A stretch of 47,010 nt of DNA from Oscillospiraceae bacterium (GCA_017548065.1 JAFYNQ010000093.1:1-47010), one strand, 5' to 3'. Counted from the stretch's first letter, positions 31,512-39,905 are shown. Numbers and translations are program-made. Notes: generated from the letters alone by a model not told the origin.

Positions 31512-32620
31512 ACTACCTCACCCCGCTTCACGATCATGGGATTGGTGGGCGTGCCCATCAGCTTTGCGCCGGGACGGACATACACGTCCTTGTCCAGAAT
31601 CACATAGCGCAGCTCACAGTTCTCACCGATCACCGTGTCGTTCATGATCACACAGTTTTCAACCTTTGCGCCGGGGTAGACCGTCACCTGACGGAACAGA
31701 ACGCTGTTACGCACAGCGCCACCCAGCATGCAGCCGTCTGCCACGGAGCAGTTTTCAATGCGGCAGTCCTCGCCGTAGTAAGTAGGCACACGGTCACGCA
31801 CCTTGGTGTACACCGGGTGGCAGCCGCCGAACAGCTCCTGACGGATATTCTTATCCACAAGAGACAGACTGTTCTTGAAATACTCCTCCACGGACTCGTT
31901 GAACATGGCAATACCCTCAAAGCGGTACACATTCACAGTAGCCGCCTTCTGCTGCCACAGACCCAGCACCAGGTCACGGTCCATGTGGTACTTATTGTGG
32001 GCAATATGCTCCTTCACCTGCTGGATCAGCCACTTTTTGTTCAGCACAAAAATATCCATAGAGGCTTCATAATCCGCATGGGCGGCATAGTCCACCACCA
32101 TATCGGCGATCTCGCCCTTCTTGTCCAGCTTCACTGCCAGATCCAGCTGCCGGAAGCCGTTGCAGACGCCGGACTTTGTGACCACGGTGATATCCTTGCC
32201 GCTGGCAACGTGGGACTCCAGCACACGGGTCAGATCCAGGTTGCTCAAAATAGCAGAGTCGATCATCACCACCAGTTCATCCTCGGGACCATACTCCAGG
32301 AAGCTCATGGCGCTGCTCAGGGACTCCAGCTTGCCACGGTAATCAGAAACCTGGGAGGAGGAGTAAGGAGTCAGGTATTCCAGACCGCCCTCTTCCATTT
32401 CAAGACCCCACTCTTCGCCGGAGCCAATGTGATTCATCAGGGACTGATAGCTGTGACGGGTGACGATACCCACACGGTGGATACCGGCGCAGGTAAGGTT
32501 GGACAGTGCAAAGTCCACCTGGCGGTAACGTCCGCCAAAGGGAAGGCTGGCCATGGTACGCTTCTCGGTCAAAGCGCTGACATTACCATCGTTGGCAAAA
32601 ATAATACCGGTTACGTTCAT
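31508..32620 (-). CDS. glgD: GlgD, ADP-glucose pyrophosphorylase regulatory subunit
   Basis: A 370-aa homologue of GlgC. It keeps the overall fold: the N-terminal nucleotidyltransferase domain (LPFGGRYRQVDFALSNL) and the C-terminal left-handed beta-helix. The N-terminal GGxGxRL loop is replaced by FANDGNVSALT, so it is probably not catalytic alone. In other Firmicutes GlgD forms a heterotetramer with GlgC and raises its activity. It lies 12 bases downstream of glgC and overlaps glgA by 4 bases. The length matches the family. Confidence 0.94.
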   Translation of the reverse strand: MNVTGIIFANDGNVSALTEKRTMASLPFGGRYRQVDFALSNLTCAGIHRVGIVTRHSYQSLMNHIGSGEEWGLEMEEGGLEYLTPYSSSQVSDYRGKLESLSSAMSFLEYGPEDELVVMIDSAILSNLDLTRVLESHVASGKDITVVTKSGVCNGFRQLDLAVKLDKKGEIADMVVDYAAHADYEASMDIFVLNKKWLIQQVKEHIAHNKYHMDRDLVLGLWQQKAATVNVYRFEGIAMFNESVEEYFKNSLSLVDKNIRQELFGGCHPVYTKVRDRVPTYYGEDCRIENCSVADGCMLGGAVRNSVLFRQVTVYPGAKVENCVIMNDTVIGENCELRYVILDKDVYVRPGAKLMGTPTNPMIVKRGEVV

Positions 32621-32632
32621 GACAGCACCTCC

Positions 32633-33823
32633 TTACTTCATTTCACCGGGCAGCAGCACGGTGTTCTCTTCCAGTACCGTATCCTTTGCGGTAACACTGA
32701 TCTTTTTCTTATCCTTGGGGCCGTAGGCACCGCCTACCACAGAGCCACGGCAAATGCGGCTGTTCTCGCCCAGGATCGCATGGCCCACGATCGCACCGGA
32801 CTCAATGACACAGCCGGGCATCACCACACTGTCCTCCACCAAAGCGCCCTCGCCCACGGTACAGCCGGTGGAGATGATGCTGTGGCGCACAGTGCCGTAA
32901 ACCTCGGAGCCTTCCGCAATGAAGCAGTTGACCGTCACTGCGCCTTCATCAATATAGGAGGAGGGCAGGGCGTTGTTACGGGCATAGATCCGGCTCTTCT
33001 CGTCTCCACGGATATCAAACTCCGGCTCCTTGCCCAGAAGCTCCATGTTGGCCTCCCACAGAGAATCAATGGTACCCACATCCTTCCAGTAGCCGTTGAA
33101 GGTATAAGCCATCAGCTTATGACCGGCAGCCAGCAGGTTGGGGATAATGTTCTTGCCAAAGTCGTTGGCAGACTGGGGATCTTCCTCGTCAGCGATCAAA
33201 AATTCACGCAGCACCTTCCAGTTGAACACGTAAATGCCCATGGAGGCATTGGTGGACTTGGGCTGCTTGGGCTTCTCCTCAAACTCATAAATAGAGCCGT
33301 CGGGGTTGGTGTTCAAAATGCCGAAACGGCTTGCCTCCTCCAGAGGAACATCACGGACGGCGATGGTGCAGGCAGCGCCGCTGCGCTCATGGTAATTCAC
33401 CATGTCCGCATAGTCCATCTTGTAAATATGGTCACCGGAGAGGATCACCACATACTCGGGATCGTAGCGCTCAATGAAGGCGATATTCTGATAAATGGCA
33501 TTGGCAGTACCCTTATACCAGCCGCTTTTCTTGTCATGGCGCTCATAGGGAGGCAGCACCATGGCGGTGGACTGGGATTTGTTCAGACCCCAGGGCTGGC
33601 CGTTGCCGATGTACTCGTTTAATTCCAAAGGCTGATACTGAGTCAAAATACCCACCGTATCAATGCCGGAGTTGACGCAGTTACTCAAGGGGAAGTCAAT
33701 GATGCGATACTTGCCGCCAAAGGGAACAGCAGGCTTGGCAGTGTTTTGGGTAAGCACCTTAAGACGGCTTCCCTGACCGCCTGCCAGCAGCATGGCTATG
33801 CAACGTTTCTTCTGAAAATGCAT
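32633..33823 (-). CDS. glgC: Glucose-1-phosphate adenylyltransferase
   Basis: A 396-aa enzyme making ADP-glucose from glucose-1-phosphate and ATP, the committed step of glycogen synthesis. The catalytic loop [14 protein letters not shown] (residues 12-25), the [19 protein letters not shown] sugar-binding segment, the [10 protein letters not shown] metal site and [10 protein letters not shown] are all present; the C-terminal third is a beta-helix with hexapeptide repeats. First gene of the glycogen operon, with AAGGAG upstream of the ATG. Allosteric control is expected but cannot be read from sequence. Confidence 0.97.
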   Translation of the reverse strand: MHFQKKRCIAMLLAGGQGSRLKVLTQNTAKPAVPFGGKYRIIDFPLSNCVNSGIDTVGILTQYQPLELNEYIGNGQPWGLNKSQSTAMVLPPYERHDKKSGWYKGTANAIYQNIAFIERYDPEYVVILSGDHIYKMDYADMVNYHERSGAACTIAVRDVPLEEASRFGILNTNPDGSIYEFEEKPKQPKSTNASMGIYVFNWKVLREFLIADEEDPQSANDFGKNIIPNLLAAGHKLMAYTFNGYWKDVGTIDSLWEANMELLGKEPEFDIRGDEKSRIYARNNALPSSYIDEGAVTVNCFIAEGSEVYGTVRHSIISTGCTVGEGALVEDSVVMPGCVIESGAIVGHAILGENSRICRGSVVGGAYGPKDKKKISVTAKDTVLEENTVLLPGEMK

Positions 33824-33843
33824 GATAACAGCTCCTTGTAAAT

Positions 33844-33872
33844 AGTATAGAAAGCAGTCCGAAAGACCGCAA
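33844..33872 (-). promoter_or_regulatory. Candidate promoter of the glycogen operon
   Basis: Minus strand -35 TTGCGG (33872-33867), 17-base spacer, -10 TATACT (33849-33844). It would give a short leader of about 15 bases before glgC. A second weak candidate starts with TTGCGA at 33909. Confidence 0.45.
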
Positions 33873-33970
33873 ATTTCTCCATAGATAACATATCACATTT
33901 TCATCGCAAAAGGAAGAGGTAAATTGTCTAAAAACATGCTGTTTTTTTGTGGAAAATCACCTAAAGGCAG

Positions 33971-34005
33971 GAAAAAACGGCGCTGCCCCACAAGGGACAG
34001 CGCCG
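33971..34005 (-). terminator. Terminator after ADP-ribosylglycohydrolase gene
   Basis: CGGCGCTG (33978-33985) and CAGCGCCG (33998-34005) form the stem, with CCC/GGG pairing inside. On the minus strand it runs into TTTTTTC. Confidence 0.9.
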
Positions 34006-34009
34006 GTCT

Positions 34010-34801
34010 TTACAGACATTCTGTAAATTTCAGGTAGTATTCTTTTTGCTCTTCGTCAAAGTACCCGAAGGCACGGTCGGCGATATGGTCGGGGATGCCG
34101 AAGAAGGCTTCGGCGATAGCGCCTGCCATAGCTGCCTGGGTATCACCGTCACCGCCAAGGGAAACAGCATTTCGCACAGCGTCCTCAAAATCCTCTGCTT
34201 CCAGGAAGCACTGGATCGCCTGGGGTACGCTGCCCTGGCAGGTTACATCAAAGGTATAACCGGGGCGGATCTCCTCCAGGGTCTGGGTCAGGGCATAGTA
34301 TTTTCCCTCCACGTAGGCCTTGATCTCCGCTTTGGAGCAGCCCTCCCGTGCCAGGTAAATGCAGCCTGCAACCGCCTGGGCACCCTTGATGCCCTCAGGG
34401 TGATTGTGGGTCACCTCGGCGCTCCATGCCGCCAGCTGCTCTGTCTCCTCCAGGGAGCTTGCCACCCATGCCACCGGGGACACACGCATGGCAGAGCCGT
34501 TGCCAAAGCTGTTATAGGCAGGCATGTGGTCACTTTCCAGCCATTGGACAAACATGCCGCCGTAGCCGGCATAGGGGTACTGCCTTCCCAACTGGCGCAT
34601 GTAGTAAATAAGGGAGGCTTTGAAATCCTGCTCGTCCTCCAGCGTGGAATCTGCGCAGGCGCAGCCCACTGCCAGGGTCATAATGCTGTCGTCTGTCAGT
34701 CTGGCGCCGCTGGGGAAGAAATCAAAATCCTTTGATTTCACGCTGCCGAACTCATAAAGGGAGCCGGCAATATCACCAATGATCGCACCAAGCAAAGCCA
34801 T
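34010..34801 (-). CDS. ADP-ribosylglycohydrolase family protein
   Basis: A 263-aa DraG/ARH-fold hydrolase that removes ADP-ribose from proteins or small molecules using two magnesium ions. Metal ligands are visible: LTDDSIM near residues 35-41 and GGDGDTQAAMAGAIAEAFFG near 217-236 (family consensus GGDxDT). HNHPEGIKGAQAVAGC is the conserved central helix. It is cytosolic. It follows the DUF2207 membrane protein by 23 bases and ends at a strong terminator. The substrate is unknown. NAD-consuming TIR proteins encoded elsewhere in the window could produce ADP-ribose compounds, but no direct link is shown. Confidence 0.92.
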   Translation of the reverse strand: MALLGAIIGDIAGSLYEFGSVKSKDFDFFPSGARLTDDSIMTLAVGCACADSTLEDEQDFKASLIYYMRQLGRQYPYAGYGGMFVQWLESDHMPAYNSFGNGSAMRVSPVAWVASSLEETEQLAAWSAEVTHNHPEGIKGAQAVAGCIYLAREGCSKAEIKAYVEGKYYALTQTLEEIRPGYTFDVTCQGSVPQAIQCFLEAEDFEDAVRNAVSLGGDGDTQAAMAGAIAEAFFGIPDHIADRAFGYFDEEQKEYYLKFTECL

Positions 34802-34824
34802 GACCTCCTTCAGCTTTTACGGGG

Positions 34825-36546
34825 TTATCTTCTGCGGATGCTGCGGACAAGGGAAATAAATTTCTCCAGAGGAAGCGTACGGGCGCGGTCTTCCATTTCT
34901 GCCAGAACTTTGTTCAGCAGGTTGCGCCAGGCCTCTGCGGTCAGACCCTCTCTTCCCGCACCCTGCAGATAGGGACAATCATCCATCTTCACGGTGCCGA
35001 AGGCCTCGGAAAATTGCTTATCCACGCCCAGTGCCAGGGCATAGGGGAACATACGGAAGAAATAATCGGGATCGGTGTTATAACGGTTGCGCAGACTTCC
35101 CTTTTCTGTGCCCTTCAGGTAGCGGCGAAGACCACGCAGCTGCTGGCAGGTCTGCTTGCCCAGCTCTGTACGGCGACCGCCCAGGCGCAGCACAAGACCG
35201 GCTGTCAAAAGCCCCAGCGCCATCCACAGACCCAGGTTCATATTACCGGCTGCCAGCGCCAGCAGCACCCAAAGGGCGCACAGCGCCGGGCCGTAGTACA
35301 AAACCGACTTTGCACGAAGACGGAGGCTGCCTGCCCAGGGCAGGACATACCAGCCGCTGATCGCACCCAGCACACCCATCAGTACCATCAGGAAGCCACG
35401 CAGCAGCGCACCGCTGCCCATGAGCAGACCGATGCCGGTGCCGCCGAAGAGTCCGATACCTGCTGCCAGGAAACGGAAGATCGTAATAGGGCCGGAGTGC
35501 TTGTGGAACATCTCCTTCACCTTGCCGGAGCGGTGACTCACCTCTCTGTGCAGCTGGGCATAACCGGCGGAGCCGGTGTCCGCCACCTGACGGTTACGGA
35601 ACAGCTTACGGAAAATTTCCCGTTCAAAATCGTTACGCTCGTTGCCCATTTCCATGCGCTTGTACAGCAGGATCTTGCCGCTCTTTTCCCGATAGATGGT
35701 CAGATAGCCAAGCTGCGCCCAGGTCAGCACCGTCAGGCTCATATCCACGCCCTGCATGGCAACAATGGAGCTGACTGTGCCGGCATCAAAGCCCTCTGTG
35801 GGTTCGGTGGTGTCCTCTCTGCCCCAGGGCAGATTGCGAAGGGCGATCAGCCAGTACAGCAGCGCAAGAATACCGCACACTGCCATGCCGATCAAAAACG
35901 GTGTGGCAGACTGGGTCTGCACCACGGTACGGGGGAACATTTCCTCATTGACCGCCAGGTGCATGGTCAGGGTCTCATGGTCTTTCAGTTCTTTCAGCGC
36001 TGTGCCGTTTACGGTCATGCCGTCCACGGTGCAGCTGATATATTCTTCAATGGCTGCCTTATGGTAGCCGCTGACAAACGCCGGCTTGGCATCCACATTT
36101 CCCGGTAGGGTCAGGGTAAACTCCAGCGCCGACACACCGAAATCAAAGCCGTTCAGCAGCGGCAGCTGCAGCTCCAGCGTGCCTGCCTCGGTGGTGTGGA
36201 TCACATCGTGCAGAGAATAGCGGATATGGAAGGAGAACGTACCTGCCACCTTGCCTGCCAGCCGGGTCAGATTCACACGGCGCACAGAACCGGACTTTAC
36301 CGCTGTCACACGGGAGCCGTTCAGGCTGATGCCCACAGCGTTGCCGGGTACGGGGAAATACAGCTTGTCCACGGGGGTGTCCACCTGCACCGTAACGGTC
36401 ATATTTACTTCGCAGCTACCGTCGGAAGCGGCAGACGCCACTACCTGGGCAGAAGTTGCGGAATTGGCAGCATTTACCTGAAAACACAGAGAAAGCAGCA
36501 CCGCTACTGTCATAAAAACCAGGATCAGCTTACGCAGATGAATCAC
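34825..36546 (-). CDS. DUF2207 membrane protein
   Basis: A 573-aa membrane protein of the DUF2207 family, of unknown function and common in Firmicutes. The GTG at 36546 is chosen: GGAGGAAAGGA lies just upstream, a promoter maps in front of it, and a signal-peptide-like segment (KLILVFMTVAVLLSLCFQV) then begins at once. The extracellular N-terminal domain (about 27-210, beta-rich, NSATSAQVVAS onward) is followed by a membrane helix (FLIGMAVCGILALLYWLIAL), a cytosolic stretch, a cluster of hydrophobic helices near 350-450, and a basic cytosolic tail with a FFRMFPYALALG segment typical of the family. It may be a substrate-binding or wall-sensing protein; its function is not known. Co-transcribed with an ADP-ribosylglycohydrolase. 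Confidence 0.87.
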   Translation of the reverse strand: MIHLRKLILVFMTVAVLLSLCFQVNAANSATSAQVVASAASDGSCEVNMTVTVQVDTPVDKLYFPVPGNAVGISLNGSRVTAVKSGSVRRVNLTRLAGKVAGTFSFHIRYSLHDVIHTTEAGTLELQLPLLNGFDFGVSALEFTLTLPGNVDAKPAFVSGYHKAAIEEYISCTVDGMTVNGTALKELKDHETLTMHLAVNEEMFPRTVVQTQSATPFLIGMAVCGILALLYWLIALRNLPWGREDTTEPTEGFDAGTVSSIVAMQGVDMSLTVLTWAQLGYLTIYREKSGKILLYKRMEMGNERNDFEREIFRKLFRNRQVADTGSAGYAQLHREVSHRSGKVKEMFHKHSGPITIFRFLAAGIGLFGGTGIGLLMGSGALLRGFLMVLMGVLGAISGWYVLPWAGSLRLRAKSVLYYGPALCALWVLLALAAGNMNLGLWMALGLLTAGLVLRLGGRRTELGKQTCQQLRGLRRYLKGTEKGSLRNRYNTDPDYFFRMFPYALALGVDKQFSEAFGTVKMDDCPYLQGAGREGLTAEAWRNLLNKVLAEMEDRARTLPLEKFISLVRSIRRR

Positions 36547-36599
36547 TTCCTTTCCTCCGAAAATTCGCAAAATTGCGACACTTCCCTTTTTATGCCAAT

Positions 36600-36628
36600 A
36601 GTCTACCACAGGAAGACAAAAAAAGCAA
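36600..36628 (-). promoter_or_regulatory. Promoter of the DUF2207 operon
   Basis: Minus strand -35 TTGCTT (36628-36623), 17-base spacer, -10 TAGACT (36605-36600) preceded by TGG. It places the transcript start inside the longer open frame that begins at 36609, so that upstream start cannot be used. Confidence 0.65.
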
Positions 36629-36689
36629 GGAGAACAAGAAGATATTTCACGCTTCCGATGCAGCCGTTTTCCCCGTACCGGCGCAAAAA

Positions 36690-36721
36690 TCCGGGGACAG
36701 ACAAGCCGTCCCCGGAAATTT
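36690..36721 (-). terminator. Terminator after flavodiiron gene
   Basis: TCCGGGGAC (36690-36698) pairs with GTCCCCGGA (36708-36716); on the minus strand TTTTTG follows, and AAATTTT lies on the other side. It is immediately downstream of the flavodiiron stop codon. Confidence 0.9.
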
Positions 36722-37884
36722 TATTTGTACTTTTGGCACAACTCTTTTGCCAGCGCTTCGATCTGCTTTTTGTTTTCCTCGTTTACAGCAGAAAGAATGC
36801 GCACGGTGTTTTCTGCAAATGTGAGATTTTTGCTGCCCTCCAGCATTTTGGTCATGACCTTTGCTGCCATGGGTGCCCAGGAGCCGTTTTCCATCAATGC
36901 GATCTGACGGTTCTGTAAATTGCGCTCCGTCAGGTGGTTGATAAATTCACGCATGGAGGGGAACACATCACCGTTATAGGTGGTCGCTGCCAGCACCAGC
37001 GTATCGTAGCGGAAAGCATCCTCCACCGCCTCTGCCATATCGCCGGTGTTCAGGTGATTCACCACTACCTTGGGACAGCCGTTTTGCTCCAGTGCATCTG
37101 CCAACAGCCCCACAGCCTCTGCGGTATGGCCGTACACGGAAGATAGCGCAATGGCAACACCCTTGCTCTCAGGTCTGTAGGAAGACCAGATGTCATACAG
37201 ATTTATATAATATCCCAGATTTTCTGTCAGCACCGGGCCATGGAGAGGGCAAATAATGGAAATATCCAGCGTTGCCGCCTTTTTCAGCAGTGCCTGCACC
37301 TGGGCGCCATACTTGCCGACAATGCCGATATAATACCGTCTTGCTTCACAAGCCCATTCCTCCTCGGCATCCCATGTACCAAACTTACCGAAGCCGTCAG
37401 CGGAGAACAGCACCTTATCATAGGCATCATAGCTCACGATGACCTCCGGCCAGTGCACCATAGGCGCTGTCACAAAGGTCAAAACATGCTTACCCAAAGA
37501 AAGGGTATCCCCCTCGCCTACTACAATACGGCGCTCAGCATAGTCATCACCAAAGAAGTTCTTCATCATCACGAATGCCTTGGCAGAGGACACCACCACT
37601 GCCTCCGGATAGGCCTTCAGAAACACCGCAATGTTGGCAGAATGGTCAGGCTCCATGTGCTGGACTACCAAATAATCCGGCCGTCTTCCCTCCAGTGCAG
37701 CTTCCAGGTTGGCAAGCCACTGACCACCGAAATAAACGTCCACGGTGTCCATGACGGCGATTTTTTCATCCATGATCACATAGGAGTTATATGCCATGCC
37801 GTTGGGAACGGCATACTGTCCCTCAAACAGTGAGATTTCAGGGTCATTGACACCTATGTACTTAATATCCTTTGTAACAAACAT
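36721..37884 (-). CDS. Flavodiiron protein (A-type flavoprotein)
   Basis: A 387-aa flavodiiron protein that reduces O2 to water or NO to N2O in anaerobes. The ATG at 37884 is chosen over GTG at 37890 because AAGGAG is 9 bases before it. Residues 1-245 are the metallo-beta-lactamase-like di-iron domain: HMEPDHSAN supplies H, E, D and H ligands near residue 80, HWPEVI another histidine, FSADGFGKFG the bridging aspartate and CPLHGPV the last histidine. Residues 250-387 are the flavodoxin-like FMN domain (SSVYGHTAEAV, LAATTYNGDVFPSM). It needs rubredoxin as electron donor, and a rubredoxin gene lies 0.9 kb away beyond a Crp/Fnr regulator. Confidence 0.96.
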   Translation of the reverse strand: MFVTKDIKYIGVNDPEISLFEGQYAVPNGMAYNSYVIMDEKIAVMDTVDVYFGGQWLANLEAALEGRRPDYLVVQHMEPDHSANIAVFLKAYPEAVVVSSAKAFVMMKNFFGDDYAERRIVVGEGDTLSLGKHVLTFVTAPMVHWPEVIVSYDAYDKVLFSADGFGKFGTWDAEEEWACEARRYYIGIVGKYGAQVQALLKKAATLDISIICPLHGPVLTENLGYYINLYDIWSSYRPESKGVAIALSSVYGHTAEAVGLLADALEQNGCPKVVVNHLNTGDMAEAVEDAFRYDTLVLAATTYNGDVFPSMREFINHLTERNLQNRQIALMENGSWAPMAAKVMTKMLEGSKNLTFAENTVRILSAVNEENKKQIEALAKELCQKYK

Positions 37885-37919
37885 CGTCACGCTCTCCTTA
37901 TCTGATTTAACTTTTCTAT

Positions 37920-37947
37920 ATTATACACAGAATCTCTGTTTCGTAAA
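37920..37947 (-). promoter_or_regulatory. Promoter of the flavodiiron gene with internal palindrome
   Basis: Minus strand -35 TTTACG (37947-37942), 16-base spacer, perfect -10 TATAAT (37925-37920). The spacer holds ACAGA-N3-TCTGT (37927-37939), similar in sequence and position to the large palindrome at the rubredoxin promoter. A further GTGAT-TTT-ATCAC repeat lies upstream at about 37948-37960, overlapping the regulator's stop codon. Confidence 0.75.
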
Positions 37948-37956
37948 GTGATTTTA

Positions 37957-38613
37957 TCACATTCCCAGTATTTGCAAGCGCTTCTTGTCTGTCAGCTCCA
38001 CCGTGCCACGGGTCAGCTTTACCATACCCTCACTTTGGAAATAGCGAAGCATACGGGTGACCACCTCCCGGGCTGTACCCATGTGGTTTGCGATCTTTTC
38101 ATGGGTCAAGGACAACACGTCCTGCCCCTCCACTGCCGCCTCTTCCAGCAGGAAGGCCGCCAGCCGCTTGTCAAAGCTTTTCCACATGATCTGCTCCATC
38201 AGCCACATCAGCTCCGAAAAATGTCCCATGGTCAGCTCTCTTGTATAGTTACACAGCGCAATGGATTCCCCCATGAGGTTCTGGAACAGACAAGCCGGGA
38301 TCACCCACACCTCAGAGTCCTTCTCTGCGGTGATCATCACATCTGCCTGGAGATCCGGCATTACGCAGGAGGCAGAAAAAAGGCAGATATCCATTTCAAA
38401 AAACCGACTGATGGTCACCTCTCTGCCCTCTTCCGAAAGCATATAGGCTCGCAGCTGTCCGCTGCGCACCAACACCAGCCCCAGGCAATTGGGGCCGCCG
38501 TCGTGCAGCACCTTGCCTGCCGGCACTTTCCGAAAATCCGCCAGCTCCGCAATACGCGCCTGCTGGGATTCTGTCAGCTTGTCCCAAATGGGAAAATGAT
38601 TTGCAATGCTCAT
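37957..38613 (-). CDS. Crp/Fnr-family transcriptional regulator
   Basis: A 218-aa regulator. The start at 38613 is chosen because AGGAAGAGG lies upstream and a TTGACA/TATAGT promoter ends just before it; the longer frame starting at 38691 begins upstream of that promoter. Residues 20-120 form the cyclic-nucleotide-binding-like sensor domain (PAGKVLHDGG, LGLVLVRSGQLRAYMLS), and 145-215 the winged helix with LTHEKIANHMGTAREVVTRML as recognition motif. Several cysteines are present, but not the N-terminal four-cysteine cluster of E. coli FNR, so the sensed signal is unclear. Position between flavodiiron and rubredoxin genes suggests oxygen or NO control. Confidence 0.93.
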   Translation of the reverse strand: MSIANHFPIWDKLTESQQARIAELADFRKVPAGKVLHDGGPNCLGLVLVRSGQLRAYMLSEEGREVTISRFFEMDICLFSASCVMPDLQADVMITAEKDSEVWVIPACLFQNLMGESIALCNYTRELTMGHFSELMWLMEQIMWKSFDKRLAAFLLEEAAVEGQDVLSLTHEKIANHMGTAREVVTRMLRYFQSEGMVKLTRGTVELTDKKRLQILGM

Positions 38614-38632
38614 GTTTAACACCTCTTCCTTG

Positions 38633-38662
38633 ACTATAGCCCCTTTTTTCCGGATTGTCAAA
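38633..38662 (-). promoter_or_regulatory. Promoter of the Crp/Fnr regulator gene
   Basis: Minus strand consensus -35 TTGACA (38662-38657), 18-base spacer, -10 TATAGT (38638-38633). Confidence 0.8.
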
Positions 38663-38689
38663 AAATTTTTTAAGTTTTGTGAGAAAGTC

Positions 38690-38711
38690 ACAGATTTTTT
38701 ATAAATCTGTG
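38690..38711. promoter_or_regulatory. Operator-like palindrome at the rubredoxin promoter
   Basis: CACAGATTT (38690-38698) and AAATCTGTG (38703-38711) are perfect 9-base arms around a TTAT centre. It ends 1 base before the rubredoxin -10 and covers the -35 region. The outer ACAGA/TCTGT half-sites recur at the flavodiiron promoter. The Crp/Fnr protein encoded beside it is the likely binder (inference). Confidence 0.7.
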
Positions 38712-38718
38712 TTATAAT
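38710..38718 (+). promoter_or_regulatory. Extended -10 of the rubredoxin gene
   Basis: TGT followed by perfect TATAAT (38713-38718) gives a TGn extended -10. The -35 position is occupied by the palindrome and does not match consensus, which fits either an activator-dependent promoter or a repressor site. Confidence 0.75.
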
Positions 38719-38751
38719 ACAGTTACACTAAAAAACATGGAGGTAAACACT

Positions 38752-38907
38752 ATGAAATATGTTTGTAATCTTTGCGGCTGGGAATATGACGAGGCAGAGG
38801 GCTACCCCGAAGGTGGCATTGCCCCCGGCACCAAGTGGGAGGACGTTCCCGAAGATTTCACCTGCCCTCTGTGCAGTGTAGGCAAGGATCATTTCGAAGA
38901 AGCTTGA
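38752..38907 (+). CDS. Rubredoxin
   Basis: A 51-residue iron-sulfur electron carrier. The two iron-binding motifs are YVCNLCGW (C5, C8) and FTCPLCSVGKDHFE (C38 and C41 by my count), giving one FeCys4 centre; the aromatic residues around them are as in classical rubredoxins. It supplies electrons to the flavodiiron protein encoded nearby. The ATG follows GGAGG by 8 bases. It is monocistronic between a promoter and a strong terminator. Divergent from the Crp/Fnr regulator gene, sharing its control region. Confidence 0.95.
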   Translation: MKYVCNLCGWEYDEAEGYPEGGIAPGTKWEDVPEDFTCPLCSVGKDHFEEA

Positions 38908-38924
38908 TTTTTCCTTCTTAAAAG

Positions 38925-38965
38925 GCCGCCGTTGCCGCAGTTTTTGTGGCAGCGGCGGCTATTTT
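38925..38965 (+). terminator. Terminator after rubredoxin gene
   Basis: GCCGCCGTTGCCGCA (38925-38939) pairs with TGGCAGCGGCGGC (38947-38959), followed by TATTTTG. Confidence 0.85.
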
Positions 38966-38988
38966 GCAGAAAAAGTTTTAAAAAAAGA

Positions 38989-39017
38989 TTGACTTTTCTT
39001 TCATAGCGATATATAAT
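38989..39017 (+). promoter_or_regulatory. Strong promoter of rpsF-ssb-rpsR
   Basis: -35 TTGACT (38989-38994), 17-base spacer, perfect -10 TATAAT (39012-39017). Confidence 0.9.
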
Positions 39018-39023
39018 ACACTG

Positions 39024-39064
39024 GTCTGCGAATGCAGACATATCCTTGCTCCCGGTTGACCGGG
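39024..39064 (+). promoter_or_regulatory. Two hairpins in the rpsF leader
   Basis: GTCTGC-GAAT-GCAGAC (39024-39039) and CCCGG-TTGA-CCGGG (39051-39064) are predicted in the mRNA leader before rpsF. Leaders of rpsF operons in many bacteria bind the S6:S18 complex for feedback control. I cannot confirm the CCG-bulge motif of that RNA here, so this is a candidate site only. Confidence 0.45.
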
Positions 39065-39095
39065 GGCCTAACGTCCAAAAGGAGGTGCAAACAAC

Positions 39096-39392
39096 ATGGC
39101 TAAGATCACCGGCAAGTACGAGGTGCTGTACATCGTCGACCCTGCACAGGGCGAGGAGGGCATCGCCGCACTGGTGGAAAAGTTCAAGGCAATGGTGGAG
39201 GCGGAGGGAACTCTCTCTAACATTGATGAGTGGGGCAAGCGTCGTCTGGCATACCCCATCAATGACCTGAACGAGGGTTACTACGTCCTGATGAACTTCG
39301 AAAGCAAGCCCGAGTTCCCCGCAGAGCTGGAGCGTGTTATGAAGATCACCGAAGGCGTCATGCGCTGCCTGACCACCGCAGTGGAAGCTTAA
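39096..39392 (+). CDS. rpsF: Ribosomal protein S6
   Basis: A 98-aa small-subunit protein that binds 16S rRNA in the platform together with S18. The family features YEVLYIVDP near the start, WGKRRLAYPINDLNEGYYVLM in the middle and RVMKITEGVMRCLT near the end are clear. Classical rpsF-ssb-rpsR order, AAGGAGG ribosome site. Length is normal. Confidence 0.98.
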   Translation: MAKITGKYEVLYIVDPAQGEEGIAALVEKFKAMVEAEGTLSNIDEWGKRRLAYPINDLNEGYYVLMNFESKPEFPAELERVMKITEGVMRCLTTAVEA

Positions 39393-39405
39393 GGAGGAAA
39401 CCCCT

Positions 39406-39870
39406 ATGCTTAACCACATCACGATCATGGGCCGTTTGGTCCGTGAACCCGAGCTGCGCCGCACCGGCTCCGGTGTTGCTGTCACCAGCTTTACTCTGGC
39501 TGTAGACCGCGACTTCGGCAAGTCCGAGAACGGCGAGAAGGAAACCGATTTCATTGACTGCGTTGCTTGGCGTCAGACCGGCGAGTTTGTCGCAAAGTAT
39601 TTCACCAAGGGTCGCATGGCAGTGGTATCGGGTCGTCTCCAGATCAGACCCTGGACCGACAAAGATGGCAACAAGCGTCGCACCGCTGAAGTTGTGGCAG
39701 ATAATGTCTACTTTGGCGACAGCAAGCGTGACGACGGCGGCAACGGTTTCGGTGCACCTGCAGGTAACACCTACAGCACTCCCGCTACTCCCGCCTACTC
39801 TGCTCCCCCCGCTGGCGGAGCATCCGATTTCGCAATGCTGGATGACGATGACGCACAGCTGCCCTTCTGA
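39406..39870 (+). CDS. ssb: Single-stranded DNA-binding protein
   Basis: A 154-aa SSB. The OB-fold domain covers residues 1-105 ([47 protein letters not shown]), followed by a Gly/Pro/Ala/Ser-rich flexible linker and the conserved acidic tail DDDAQLPF that recruits repair and replication proteins. It protects single-stranded DNA as a tetramer. Starts 13 bases after rpsF with AAGGAGG, between rpsF and rpsR as in most bacteria. Confidence 0.98.
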   Translation: MLNHITIMGRLVREPELRRTGSGVAVTSFTLAVDRDFGKSENGEKETDFIDCVAWRQTGEFVAKYFTKGRMAVVSGRLQIRPWTDKDGNKRRTAEVVADNVYFGDSKRDDGGNGFGAPAGNTYSTPATPAYSAPPAGGASDFAMLDDDDAQLPF

Positions 39871-39905
39871 TTGAACTTTTCTACACTAATAAGGAGGTAA
39901 TGACC

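Noticed and set aside
31508-32620. A second catalytic glgC
   Set aside because: The nucleotide loop is degenerate; it fits GlgD, the regulatory homologue, and its operon order.
30009-33622. Two long open frames on the plus strand across the glycogen operon
   Set aside because: They are antisense to well-conserved glgC, glgD and glgA and have no recognisable domain.
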